Positions 33,227 through 45,439 of a DNA stretch of 64,000 nt are shown piece by piece. Source of the stretch: Cladopsammia gracilis (Eukaryota > Cnidaria > Anthozoa > Scleractinia > Dendrophylliidae); NCBI GenBank assembly GCA_022457155.1, contig JAJGOT010000131.1:124001-188000 (forward strand), in the 5' to 3' direction. The notes beneath the pieces are model-generated. The model saw only the letters and a program-made list of their open reading frames with translations. It was not told the DNA's origin and did no database searches. The position numbers and the translations under genes are program-made. Numbering within the stretch: position 1 is the stretch's first letter; every line of letters starts with the position of its first letter.

Positions 33227-35210
33227 TACAAGCACTGATTTCAGACTTAAAAACCGTTGATGAGCCTCCACTACTTCTGACCACTTCTGCAGTTCACAAA
33301 TGAATTTATAAGCCTTTATACCTTACCCTTTACGTTAGCAAGACTCCAGTTTCTGTTCTAAAGTGAACCTCATCAGTTGCTCCCATAACTCAATGTCTCG
33401 CGGAATAATATGACATTATTGCGTTGCACATAAAATCTTTGCCGCGTATGATGTACTCTTCGGAAAGATTGAATGTTCGATTTACCTCCACCCAACACCC
33501 CCCCCCCCCCCCCCCCAACCCCCTCACCCCGGCCACTGAATCTGCGGTGTCTCTATTGGAATCAAGGCACTCTAGACTCTCGACTCTTCACAATTACCCA
33601 AACTCAACCTCACGAAGACAAACATATACACTAACATGACAACAAATACCTTTCACAAAGCCATAACCAGCCAACAATACAAATTATCTACACTCTAACA
33701 GAAATACACAAACCAAAACAACTCGTGTTAACGATACAACTTTTGTCCCCTTCCGTTTGCCATCTAACATAAATCCATCCTAACCGCAAAACAACATAAC
33801 GGAGTCTCTACAGGCCTGTCATGAACCTTTCGATCGTAGAAAGAATAAAAAGTTCACCACCGCAATGCCACACGTGACTGACAAAATGACCATTTTTCAC
33901 GTCCAAATATATAAAACGACAGACTGAATTTGTTTTTAAGTGGATGTGTCCAAGACCGCGTAACTGATGTACTATATTCTTCTTTTTGCGTTTGTCAAAA
34001 ATCCTTAAGTTTAGTTTTTAAAAAAAATATTGAACCGTGTCAGTGTGAAAACATAAGCTTACCGCAATATTGCGTTGCTCGTTAGCATTTCTTATTCACG
34101 AGTTGGCTATGACCTAATACAATCAAATTGAAGTTACCCCTCAGTCAAATACATGAAAATTGTTTACAGTCACACTCGAGACTCTTTCGTTTCTCACGAC
34201 TTTTATTGATTTGCTGGCTGCTAAAAGAGCTCTTGTCCTTACGCCGGCTATAATAAACACAAGCAACAAGTACTTCGGTCTAAAACGTAATAGTAAGATT
34301 TCCACTTTATTTCTCTTATCGCAAGTGTCGAAAACTGACGCTTTGTCATTGCATGATGTTCACTGGCATTCAATCACCCATGTGCTGTGTCAAAATTACT
34401 ACCTATTCCATTAAAAACCATTTAGTGATTGTGACTACCAGCAGAAATAACGCGCCATTTGATTTATCTTCGTGTTTTTTGCTGTGTATTGTTTACATTT
34501 TTCACGTCGCTGCCGTTTACGCAGGCACCAAGTGTAGATTATTACAAAATCACTCTCGGACACTTTGCTCTACCCCTTCGGTGTCCGTATTAGAGAGATT
34601 AAAACGGGGAATCTTTAAAATGGGGAATCTTTAAAATTCAGCTCACTGAAGATCACAAAGTACTGATTATTTGTGGGATATTTTCTCCGTATTAGAGAGG
34701 TTAAAACCGGGAATCTTTAAAATGGGGAATCTTTAAAATTCAGCTCACTGAAGTTCAGAAACAACTGATTATTCGTGGAAAGTTTTTGTTATAAAAGATG
34801 ACAGCCCTAACACAAATCATGCTCGTCGCTAAAAACATTTTAGCCCAGATTTAGAATATTCACTAAGTCTACCCCAAGTACGTGCCTGATAGACTTTTCT
34901 GTTGTTCTAAATGTTGTCGTTTATTTAATCTTAGGAGTAAAACCAAAAGCCATTCAATGACTACTTTTTTTTACCTTTTTAACCTTTTTTCTCTCGCTCT
35001 CGCTCCCTTTCCCTCTTCTCTGCGATTTTCGGGCTGATAGGGATCATAAAAACCCTCGTTCGGGCTTGTTGTAATGAAATTGCTGTAATTTTCGTTGACC
35101 ACCTTTACAAAAATGTTTCAAAAATTCAGCTATATAATAAATAAGTATATATATATATATAAAAGTAAACAAATCAAATTCAAGTTAAATTTGATTCTTT
35201 GCATTTATAG
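33227..35210. other. No gene; repeat tail and 102-bp tandem pair
   Basis: 33227-33700 matches 25627-26060 (Penelope-associated). A C-rich tract lies at 33497-33516. Two near-identical 102-bp units begin at TCCGTATTAGAGAG (34584 and 34686). An upstream exon of the gene at 35211 should lie here or further left but was not identified. Confidence 0.45.
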
Positions 35211-35892
35211 GCAACACAAGAACCTCAAGAGCAAAGTGAGAACATCGAGCCACCTCCAAAGAGGCTGCGTTCTGACACTTCAATGCGCATCATTGTTGTT
35301 GTCCCAAACGGAATTAGACATGTTGTGGACATTGACAAGTCAAGCACATTACAGGTGAAATTAAAATAAACTTTTGTTATTATTGTTGTGCACAAATTTG
35401 CTTGATTTACTTTATTGGAGAAATTACTGCTGTGAATTTTCAGCCAGGGTGAGTGTGGTCCTGTTAAAAAAGCTGGGCTTGTGCACATTTCAAATGGCCG
35501 ATTTTAGTTCAATATATATCTTTGATAAATTTATGTCATTTTTATTATGTTATTCTGGCAACCTTTTACTAGCTGAAAAAAATCCATACCCACACCATGA
35601 AAGGTCAGTGAAAATTTTTAGAGGCAGGGGGGTCTTAAGTATGAAGCTAAACTAGAATTTCCTGGGGGATTGGGGTGCTAAACAACAAACCTTCTGTGGG
35701 GGCAGTTTAGATATTTTCTGGAACTGCACATTAAAATGAAGTTATTCACATAATTAATCATTGGCAAGTCTTTACAAAAAGATATACCTAACATTGATGC
35801 TGTACTGGCACCCCAAACAATATTATTTCCTAATTTAAATTGACACTGTAACTGTAACTTGACATTTCAACTGAATGCTAATTGATTGATTA

Positions 35893-35943
<51 letters not shown>

Positions 35944-36180
35944 ACTCATTTTGTATTCAGTTCACTTATTTTCTTATCAGAATGTGTGGTGCACTCTATT
36001 TTTTAGGATGTCTACACACAGGTAGCAACTTTGATGCCTGGTGGAAATACAGAGGGAGTAAGCCTCAGTTACCTGGTGGATGCAAATGTCTCAAGGAGCA
36101 TCCCAAATGATGCATCAATCACTGTCCTGGAGTTTGCAATCCCTGAAAACTGTGTCATAAGGGCAAGTCATGCTGATTGA
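35211..36180 (+). CDS. Unknown nuclear-type protein, last two exons
   Basis: Two exons in phase 0: 35211-35354 (after TTTATAG, before GTGAAA) and 36007-36180 (after TTTTTTAG, ending TGA). Joined they give 105 residues: an acidic start with PPPKRLRSD (possible nuclear signal), then MRIIVVVPNGIRHVVDID, DVYTQVATLMPGG, SLSYLVDANVSRSIPND and VLEFAIPENCVIRAS. The second part looks like a small beta-rich, ubiquitin-like or PB1-like fold, but I do not recognise the family. The N-terminus is missing. The integrase gene lies 3 kb away on the opposite strand; whether they form one mobile element is open. Confidence 0.55.
35881..35943. repeat. (ATTG)n microsatellite
   Basis: About 15 tandem ATTG units in the intron of the gene at 35211-36180. 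Confidence 0.95.
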
Positions 36181-37615
36181 CATTCAGGGATTTAAACTCT
36201 GCTGAGAATGTAACAGTTGGTGAAGAGTGGTAAAGGGAGTTTCTTGATCACACGTTACAAAAATGAAATGGTCCTTTACACTTCACGGAAAATTAAATAA
36301 TGTTTTTTGTATTTCACATCAAAATGTGAAATATTTTTAAGCAAGGAAGTGGAATACAGGATTTCTTGTGAATCAGGACTTCTTATTAGTATCTGTAATA
36401 AAAAGGAGGTCACAATGGTGAAATCAATGCTTAGTTCTCATTTCATGGATAATTATTTTGGAAAATCACAGCTCATGGCTACCCACAAGTTACAGTTTAG
36501 GATTAAAAAAATGTCATTTCACATCTCATGGGAGGAAATAATGGCCACTTGTGCTTCATGAAAAAAAACCCTTTATTACTATAGTGATAGTATTGGTTCA
36601 AGTTAAAATTTATATATGCTGAGACTTCAAAGGCAGTTTTGCTCTTGTGCTGTTTATCCTCCACTCAGTCCCCATGTTTTTATTTATTTTAATCAATATT
36701 TCTATGAAAAAGCTTAAAGCCAAGACTGCAATGTAGTATGGGATTTTTATGGATAAATTCACCAAAATCAACAATAGGGAGCTTAAACAATGACAGTTGT
36801 TCCAATTTGTTTAGTCTGTCTATTGCGGTATAATATGGATTGTCCAAGAGCTGAATTAGTAGGATGGCTTTCGAGTTCAAATAGAGAAAGGAAAATTAAC
36901 TATCGTGTGTTCATGTTTTACACAAAACCTATAATTTTGATCATTTGACGTTGCTGTTTTGCAGGGGATGACAAATAAATGTACCAAAATATAAAATGCA
37001 CTTGCAAAAGCATGTTTTCACTCATAAAACCTAGTGTTGTTTTATGCTATTCTCAAAGCTGCTTTTAAAAGCTCCCTAATGCTTTAATTCTTTCACACTG
37101 TCACAGTTCACACTGATTAAAGCAAGAAGATTAGTGTCTGTTTTTGTTTCCCTTTTTTAGAACATGGAGTCAAAGGGGGTCCTACATTAGGACCCCCCTA
37201 ATGTAGATGTCTATAGTACTATCGCTCTTTTTTTCTCGTAGTGTCTGCACTAATAATTGGAAACTAGAATTGCTATTTACAACAACCCGTTATAGTACCT
37301 TGTGGTCTTGGCTTGTAGGCTTTGAGCTTTCATACAACAACATTGATTCAAATAGCTTTATTCAACCCGAAAAGGTTGACTAAATAAGTTATTTAATGGG
37401 CTTGTATTTTCCAGGGGGGTAAACCTGCTTGTGTTTGGTGCGGCGTCTTCATTTTTCCCTTCTATAAACATGTACTTAGTACCAGTGCCTGTCTGGACTT
37501 TAGTCTCAATAAATACATTCCCATTCCCAGGGCTTTTCTTTAATAAGTTAAGGCTGGTTAGGTTGAATAATCCAAGAGCCTATTTCAAATATCAGGCTGA
37601 AAATATTATTCTTAA
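36181..37615. other. No gene seen
   Basis: AT-rich anonymous DNA. A small perfect hairpin GGGGGTCCTACATTAGGACCCCC lies at about 37157-37195, reminiscent of a MITE end. Short ORFs here have no recognisable content. Confidence 0.4.
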
Positions 37616-38194
37616 GGAGGCTCATAAGGGTTTCTTGCTTTCAAAAGTGTCTAAATGATAAAATATTAAAAATAACACAATCGGTGATATGGACAACTCT
37701 TGGATATCTATAGGATGCTATTATCAGGCAATACTTTAAGGGTGCTTTTGATGTCATAGCCATTACCATGGCAATAGTACAGCTATCTGAAAAGTGGCTC
37801 TAAAACCCAGTTTTCGCTAATTATCTTTAAAACTAATTTGGTGACCTATTAGTGTTCTCAATTTGGAAAGCACAACTTATTTTTTAGTGCTATAACAAAA
37901 ATCTATCTAGTGTAATTCAAGTTATTTCCAAAAAGGTTGTTGTCAGATAAGAAAAAAATTCCACTAAATAGTTTTTTTTTCTCAAACTTTTGTTTAATAG
38001 GAAATACAGAATACTGCTTGCATGCAGAAAATGAGGATAGGTCACCAAACAAACTTTTGAGATAAATACGAATATTTTATGCAAGATTTTCACTTCCAGT
38101 AAGCTGCGCACACTATTTTTTTTATAGGAAAATCAGCTGACATATGCGCCAATGCATGACGCGTGCATGCAGCTGAAAACCCTTTCTAGCCTCC
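37616..38194. mobile_element. TTAA MITE family 2 (579 bp)
   Basis: Inverted ends GGAGGCT...AAGGGTTT with TTAA at 37612-37615 and 38195-38198. No coding capacity. A second, unrelated TTAA-target family. Confidence 0.75.
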
Positions 38195-38369
38195 TTAAGT
38201 AGCAAGGCTTCAATGCAAAATTTTAGCATGTAGGTTAATATATGCAGGAGTTTTATTTCAATGTGCAGTGAACTCTCTCTCTCTAAGCTGGATACCCTTG
38301 GGACTAAGGTTCATACAACCTCCACAAGAAAACTCCCTCAAAAGGTGGACAGCTTGTCCACCTGGGGAG

Positions 38370-38685
38370 GTATATGTTGCAGGTAAAATCCATTCTCAGG
38401 TTGAATCAGTATTCAATATTGTTTTAATGTTTACCCAGTATTCAATCTAGGTCAGCTAACCCTAACCCAAGCACAAAGTCAAAGCTACAGTAACTGTCCT
38501 ATCACAAAGATAGATACATAGATGTAGCCAATAGTGTGATGGTTAGCTTTGTGCTAGAGTTAGCTGGGTTTCTAAGCTTTGTGCTAGGGTTAGGGTTAGC
38601 TGACCTAGATTGAATACTGGGTACATATTTAACCTGGATTGAATACCGATCTAACCTGGGAACGGATTTTACCTGCAACATATAC
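38370..38685. mobile_element. Foldback MITE with telomere-like core
   Basis: Nearly palindromic over about 316 bp: GTATATGTTGCAGGTAAAAT at the left and its inverse at the right. Arms continue through ATTCAATCTAGGTCAGCTAA followed by CCCTAACCC. The TTAGGG-type motif is part of the arm, not a telomere. Confidence 0.75.
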
Positions 38686-39224
38686 ACCTTATTGTAGTTC
38701 ATGTAATGGTTAAATGTTGATAATTGTTTAATAATTGTTAAAACACTTGACTTTAATCGCCATTTTTGCTGATATATTTTGTTTTATTATTTGAAAATAA
38801 ATCGTTGTTGTTGTTACAGAGTACAGCAAAATACAGGGAAATTATTTTAACTTCTTGTATGCATTATTATATAGCTCAGTTTTGTTTAGTTCACAAAAGA
38901 CATTTTGGCCAATAAACAGTGCCTGTTCTTGAAAAGTATGACCAGACTGTAATTATTGGTGACATGCTTTAATAGTCAGTGTACTATCTCAACTATAATA
39001 CATTGATTTATGCCTAATTAATTGTCAGTGTTAGTGCCAGCCTAAAAACCCGTGTATAAGGATCTACAGCCTGAAATTTGCAATTTCTTTAATTTGCCAG
39101 TCACTACTGGTTAAAAAAAATATATGCAGACTGACCTGGAAAACTTATATGCGGGATTTTACTGTACTACTAACAGCCTAGCCTAGCACTTTTTTAAATA
39201 TAACGGAGATTAAAATATAATATT

Positions 39225-41716
39225 TCAAGTAGTTGTGGATTGGTGATACAGTAATAAAAATTGTCTGACTTGCATATAAATGTTTATTCCTTGATTTTCG
39301 TCTTGCTCCATGGGATTGAATGTTTCTTGCATAACCGTCAAAACATGCGCTGGAAAATCAACACTAATGGGATCAACATTTACCCCTGTTGAATTATTCG
39401 ATGGGTCATGGGCTGGAGCAGCAGGGTCATCACCGTACATGACAAGCTCCTCGGGCATTGTATTATTTATAATACCCCTGACACCAACATAACTGGACGA
39501 ATGTTGCCGAAGAATACCAGAGATCCATAACTGATGTGGACTCATGTTGTGTTCTGTTGAAAGACCATGGTTATTGTAGGTTGACACAAACTGTCCAAGG
39601 GCATGATTGATTCTTGGTAAATAAACATAATGCAACGAGAAAAGATCAATGTCACTGGTACGGTTCAGCACTCCAATATTTTCCAAGTGGAAAAAAATGT
39701 TGCGAAAAATAAATAGAATACAGTGGACAACTTCCCGCCATAATCTTTCAATTCTGGTGTTGTGAACACTTGGTCCTTTCAGAAAGCTACCACGGTCAGC
39801 CCCTCGGTGGTGTACCATAAGTTCACCAACTGCAATATTCTCTCCACCGTCATCAGCACGTACTCGAGAAGGCAAACCCCACCTGTTGATTGCCTCACGG
39901 AATAGAGCAAGAACAGTTGAAGCTCTGTTATTGTTGTTGCACTGCAGGTAAACAATAACTCGTGAGTAGCCATCAATTGCACCATGAACAACAAATCTCC
40001 AGTGACGCAACTTCAAGTTACTGTCTATGTGCCATAAGAAATTAGGGTGTGGCACTCTGTAAGGTCTTCTAGGAATTTGCTGTGCCCAGCGACAAGCTCT
40101 ACTAATTGGATCAATGGCAATCAATGCATCACGTACTCTCCATCGTTGAACAAATATTCCACGCTGTCTCAGGGCCCCTTGCATGTAACGCTCTCCACAG
40201 CGAGGCATCCTCAATAACTCCTGCTGCACCTGATTCTGCAAGTCTGAGTCAGGAATTGGAGAATAGGACAAAAAAGCTTCAGGTATCTGCAGAGCATTTA
40301 CACGTCTATGAATTGTCCATCTTGACACACCCATAATGTTTGCAATGGCAGTCCAAGAGAAATAGTATGAACGCAAAAGCATTAACTGTTCACTGGAAAT
40401 GTCATATGATGGCCGTCCAACTGAACCTGTATGTAAGACAGGAGCCCTATAGGAACTGGGAGTGAACACAGGCAACTCCCTGAATAAATTTTCAATAGCC
40501 TGAAGTTCTGCCACAAGATCCTGAAGCTGACTCACTTCACTTCTTGTAAATTGAGGTAACCTCTGAACAAATACCAATACTTGATGTGTGTGCCGGATAG
40601 CACCAGATAACCTGACAAGAAGGAAGTCAGCAGTCTCTCGACTAAGAGGAGAATGACGGCAGTTGTCTACTTCACGAAGTAATGATATAATGCTTGCTAC
40701 AAATTGCTGCAAGTTCTGGTTGGCTTCAATTCTGTATAAATTTGACAGAAAAAATATGTTATTGAAGGTCAATATGAATGCAACATCGAGCAGAAAGCAC
40801 TTTGATGGTGTCAATTACATGTACCATTGCTCAAAAGTAGACTTACAACTAAAACTTAAACATTTTGGAGTTCAAAGATCTCAACAAAATTAAGGTACAT
40901 ACTAATTAACAAGAATAATTATTAACCAGTCAATATAGTTCTGGTGCCCACTCAATGGGGGTAAAAACAATAGGAAAACCCATACCAGGGCCGCCAAAAA
41001 GGGGCCATGACCGCTCAATAGGTGTAGAAGAATAGAAGTTTTGTTTACAGTATTATAGTGACAATAAATTTAGAATTTAATAACTGGCCGCTTAAAATGG
41101 GGTAGCTGCTTAATAGGGGTGACTGTATACAGAAAGCAATTGATCACATTAAATTTACACATTAACCATTCTTATGAAAAGTCAGTTCTAGTCAGAATAA
41201 AGCTTACACAGTTAGGTAAGCTTAAATATCTTTTGGCCTTTAAACTAGGATCAATAGATTTTTAAAAACTACCTAAGATGAAAAGAAAAAAATATCAGTA
41301 GGGTTGCAGCTCTTCGAAACCTCTATTTTCAAAAATATAATTGATAATATCAAAAACCTTGTTTCTTCATTGATGAAATCTTAGTTTTGTATGTGAACAT
41401 GACTATAAAACAGAGTATAAAATTTAGCTTTCGAAACCGTCAATGTTCTCAACTTTGTGCTCATTGATACGACGTTTATGCTACATGTATATATGTAAAC
41501 TTCTTATTCTTAACCAAATAGAAGATGGTTTTACCATGTTCTCTACGAAAATAATACACCAGTTTTTTATCAAACATCAGGCATGCATTATTTTCTTAAA
41601 GAACATGGAAAACCATCTTTTCTATTTATTAAATAGAAATACATAAGACAACCTTACCTTTGATTCACATGGATGAAAAGGGACAAACTTAAAAACAACA
41701 TCTTCACTGTACCCAT
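39225..41716 (-). CDS. DDE integrase-core protein (transposon-derived)
   Basis: Two exons: 41658-41716 (ATG to a GTAAGG donor) and 39225-40731 (after TTTATACAG), joining in frame for 521 aa. Exon 1 gives a hydrophobic MGTVKMLFLSLSLFIHVNQ. A helix-turn-helix follows at about residues 143-166 (WTAIANIMGVSRWTIHRR), then an integrase core: LWHIDSNLKL (D256), RVRADDGGEN (D313) and RIERLWREV (E348), with about 34 residues between the last two, plus the HHRGADRGSFL loop. This matches a group of integrase-core proteins abundant in corals and fish, related to IS3/IS481-type transposases. Flanking TIRs were not found, so it may be a transposon remnant or a domesticated gene. The frame is intact. Confidence 0.82.
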
Positions 41717-42186
41717 GATCTCTATTACCAGAAATTTAGAAAATGGCGTAGAATATTTAAAGGACTACGAATAAACCGCTCCGCGTTTGATATGCCTTGT
41801 GCGTTATCGAAGTGAGCGACGTAAAAACGCAAATTCACGAAAGGTTTGGAAAATCAATGAAAAATATCCCAGAAAGATGTCGAAAACGGCAACGTTTATG
41901 GATACAATAGATACAACGCGTGTGTAATGGGTCTCGGAAGACTGAGCATGCCCAGTAGATATGACGCCAGCGATCCAACAGCGGTATCATATCTCCATGG
42001 AAACCAAACACAACATTGCCAAACCATAGCAACCGGGTGTTACGAGTGTCTAATTTCATGTTAGCTTATATATTATGAGTTTCTAATTTCATGTTGACTG
42101 ATCACATTACATGGTTCATGACATGATCACATTACATGATATGTCATACTTTCGAAACGTAATTTTGCTACAGATGGCGCGCCATA
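41717..42186. promoter_or_regulatory. Upstream region of integrase gene
   Basis: No coding seen. More GC-rich than its surroundings, with CpG-containing stretches (41780-42040), as expected of a promoter for the minus-strand gene. No clear TATA box. Confidence 0.3.
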
Positions 42187-42752
42187 GTCAGACACGAGGG
42201 GTCATGTAGCAGGGACATGTCGCAGCGACATGTAGCAGCGAGAAAAAAATGTGTAGTACACACTGAGGGACATGTAGCAGGGACGTGCAGCGGGGACATG
42301 TAGCAGGGACAAAATCATAGCGTTGCACACACATGAAAATGTTGCGGGGACATGTCTCAGGGACATGTTGCAGCGACACGTCCCCTCGTGTGAACTGATA
42401 CTTTCACAATTGTGCAACGCCAATTTTGGGGACATTTTGTCCCCGCGACGTGTCCAATGAAGTTCAACAAGTTGAACTCCGTGCGACATGTCGCGGGGAC
42501 AAAATGACCCCAAAATTGGTGTTGCACAATTATGAAAGTATCAGTTCACACGAGGGTAAGTGTCGCTGCAACATGTCCCTGAGACATGTCCCCGCAACAT
42601 TTTCATGTGTGTGCAACGCTATGATTTTGTCCCTGCTACATGTCCCCGCCACATGTCCCTGCTACATGCCCCTTAGTGTGTACTACACAAATTTTTGTCG
42701 CTGCTACATGTCGCTGCGACATGTCCCTGCTACATGACCCCTCGTGTCTGAC
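42187..42752. mobile_element. Foldback MITE rich in ACATGT palindromes
   Basis: 566 bp, almost a perfect palindrome: GTCAGACACGAGGGGTCATG at the left, inverse at the right. The arms carry repeated ACATGT motifs alternating with GCAGCGA and GCAGGGA. Two 103-codon frames, one per strand, are mirror images of the same palindrome and not genes. Confidence 0.85.
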
Positions 42753-42761
42753 CACCTTTAA

Positions 42762-43430
42762 GCAGTCATTTTTGAATAGTCAGTAGTAAAGAAGAAAACG
42801 ATAAAATCTGTGTCGGATAGTGTGTATTGATCTAATTTTAAATGTCAAGGGTCACGACAAACACCCTAACAGCAACTACTCAAAACTTAGTATCAAACAA
42901 ATAAGAGCAATAGTCAGAAGTTAATGCTTGGGCTGCTCACAGTTTAAATTACTTCATTGTTTTAAATGAGTGCCATGAGCATTTTCTAACATTGGTTATA
43001 TCTATGCGTGTGACGTCATAAAATGATAACCGGCAGTGAATGTATTGGATGTATCCCAGTGCTTATAATTGTGAGAACATATATAGTTGGTAGAGGGGAC
43101 TGGTTATGATAGCCAGTAACTTCAAAGGAACAAACAATAGCGCGGTCTTGAATGTTGAGTTAGCCCGTCACGTGACTCTGACTATGCACAGCTTAGTAAA
43201 TGAGTACGATGCGAACCATCTTTTTAGATTTGGAGACAATTTTGAAGCGATTTTGGAGAATTCTTGATGTCTTGAAGACTGAACCTTATTTTAGGCTGTT
43301 ATCTTCTGAAGCTGGCTTGTAAAAATGCACCGTCTGATAAAAATAATTAAAATTGTTTCCATTTTTTGGAGTTAAAGTGATTCCTTGGTATTGCGTTACG
43401 ACTCACTATTGCACAGTATCACGATACTTG
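42762..43430. repeat. Block D copy without LRR exon
   Basis: Matches 28371-29060 and 2690-3470. Starts abruptly beside the foldback element. No A-type exon is nearby. After it, 43431-43945 contains nothing recognisable. Confidence 0.6.
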
Positions 43431-44280
43431 TCTGCTTTTGAGACGTCAATATAAAGTCGTATTGTCGTCTCAAAAACCAGCCTGTGATTGGTTAAAAATT
43501 TCCCGCGGCAATTTAATGGGTTCCTTGCGTAGAAAACCAAAATTTAAAATTATCTTCAAAGAAAGGCAAAAAGTGTTGATTATTTTGTCAAGTTTGGCAG
43601 ATAAACAACGCTGTATTCAATGCAACGACCCTTTCTATCGAAAGTTAACGATAAGATGAGTTTAAAAGCTGCTTTTGTTCGTTTGAGCGGTTTGTTTACA
43701 TTGAGTTATGCTGTGCGCACGCTGTCACGCCATCAAAACTTGAAAAAAGGTTTGGGCTAAAACCTCGACAGGTTTGCGTTATTTACTCATTTTTTCGACG
43801 TTTGTAACTTTGAAAAACTTCGAAAAGATGTTCTATCAAATTTGTTCGATTTCAATGAGCAATTTATAGCGTGAAAAGTCCGTGTTTTTAAAACTTTTTT
43901 GCTAAACAAAAACATGATAACGCGTACAAAACATCGTGTACGTCGAGGTTTAAAAGCTTAAAGTGAGAAATATACATAAATAAAGCCTTTAAAGAAACAC
44001 AGCCAAGCTTCAAAAAAAAGCGGATCCAAAATGCTTCCAGATGATTGGTTACTTTCTATAAATATGGGACCAATGAAAATACATTATTTTCGATCCCCAT
44101 CAATCACCCGTATACATATATAAAGGTCACCCGTCACAAATTCTACAGGAACGGAATTGAGAATTTACTCTACCTTCCTGCCACATATTACTGTTGTCAG
44201 TAAATAGCAACTGAAGAGATTCGTACAGAATCGAAACCGCCGGTCTTGCTGGAGACCATACAGTCAATTATCAAACACCA

Positions 44281-44496
44281 TTGATAATGTCAACAGACAA
44301 CAAAGAACTACAAGAACTAGAAAAATACCTCACGCCGTCCGCGGGAGAGGGAGACTCAGATATATTCGAGGTGCCAAAAACACCAGAAGGAATACCAGAT
44401 AAAGACGAGCTGGAACTTAATACAAAATCAGCCTCTGCTGAGGAACATTTTCAAAAATCCGCCAATTATATCCTACAAAAGAGGAAAATCTCTTAA
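44281..44496 (+). CDS. Small acidic ORF, copy 1 (71 aa)
   Basis: Starts M-I-M-S-T-D-N-K-E and is acidic and hydrophilic (ELEKYLTPSAGEGDSDIF; TPEGIPDKDELELN), ending at a stop. It sits about 160 bp downstream of TATATAAAGG, so transcription is plausible. No family recognised. It could be the truncated start of a larger gene, since the hydrophilic sequence ends in a basic KRKIS. Confidence 0.35.
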   Translation: MIMSTDNKELQELEKYLTPSAGEGDSDIFEVPKTPEGIPDKDELELNTKSASAEEHFQKSANYILQKRKIS

Positions 44497-45123
44497 AGAC
44501 AAGCTCGTAAGGGCAAAAATATAAGGCAGCGTTCATAAAAAATGTAAACAACATCACGCAGTGAGTCGCGCAGGCCTGTCATTTTATTATTATCACTGTT
44601 GAACTTATCCAGACAGGCCCCGTCACTGACGTGAAATCACACAGTTAAAAACATGAACTTTACAAGGTTCTAACATGCAACGCAACATAATTTCGACATC
44701 GCACGCTACACAAGCAAATCGAAACCCTTTTTTTCAAAAAGGCAAAGGAAGAATAACACAGCGTGTAAATATCACCGTATATTACCACAGGTTTAAAAGC
44801 TTAAAGTGAGAAATATACATAAATAAAGCCTTTAAAGAAACACAGCCAAGCTTCAAAAAAAAGCGGATCCAAAATGCTTCCAGATGATTGGTTACTTTCT
44901 ATAAATATGGGACCAATGAAAATACATTATTTTCGATCCCCATCAATCACCCGTATACATATATAAAGGTCACCCGTCACAAATTCTACAGGAACGGAAT
45001 TGAGAATTTACTCTACCTTCCTGCCACATATTACTGTTGTCAGTAAATAGCAACTGAAGAGATTCGTACAGAATCGAAACCGCCGGTCTTGCTGGAGACC
45101 ATACAGTCAATTATCAAACACCA

Positions 45124-45339
45124 TTGATAATGTCAACAGACAACAAAGAACTACAAGAACTAGAAAAATACCTCACGCCGTCCGCGGGAGAGGGAGACTC
45201 AGATATATTCGAGGTGCCAAAAACACCAGAAGGAATACCAGATAAAGACGAGCTGGAACTTAATACAAAATCAGCCTCTGCTGAGGAACATTTTCAAAAA
45301 TCCGCCAATTATATCCTACAAAAGAGGAAAATCTCTTAA
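45124..45339 (+). CDS. Small acidic ORF, copy 2 (71 aa)
   Basis: Identical in translation to the ORF at 44281-44496, 843 bp away, with the same upstream TATA box. No family recognised. Confidence 0.35.
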   Translation: MIMSTDNKELQELEKYLTPSAGEGDSDIFEVPKTPEGIPDKDELELNTKSASAEEHFQKSANYILQKRKIS

Positions 45340-45439
45340 AGACAAGCTCGTAAGGGCAAAAATATAAGGCAGCGTTCATAAAAAATGTAAACAACATCAC
45401 GCAGTGAGTCGCGCAGGCCTGTCATTTTATTATTATCAC

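Larger units (their letters stand above)
43946..45439 (+). repeat. 651-bp direct duplication
   Basis: 43946-44596 recurs as 44789-45439 with no difference I could find, separated by 192 bp. Each copy has a TATATAAAGG box followed by about 160 bp of leader and a 71-codon ORF. The ends lack TG...CA, so they are not obvious LTRs. Identity implies a very recent duplication or an assembly artefact. Confidence 0.8.

Noticed and set aside
38455..38600. Telomere-like CCCTAACCC / GGGTTAGGG
   Set aside because: Only one or two units in each arm of a foldback MITE, in opposite orientation; not a telomere or fusion site.
42202..42737. Two 103-codon frames on opposite strands
   Set aside because: Mirror-image readings of a foldback palindrome; they encode nearly the same peptide.
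44281..45439. 651-bp repeats as LTRs of a very short retroelement
   Set aside because: The ends are not TG...CA, no primer-binding site follows, and only 192 bp lie between them.
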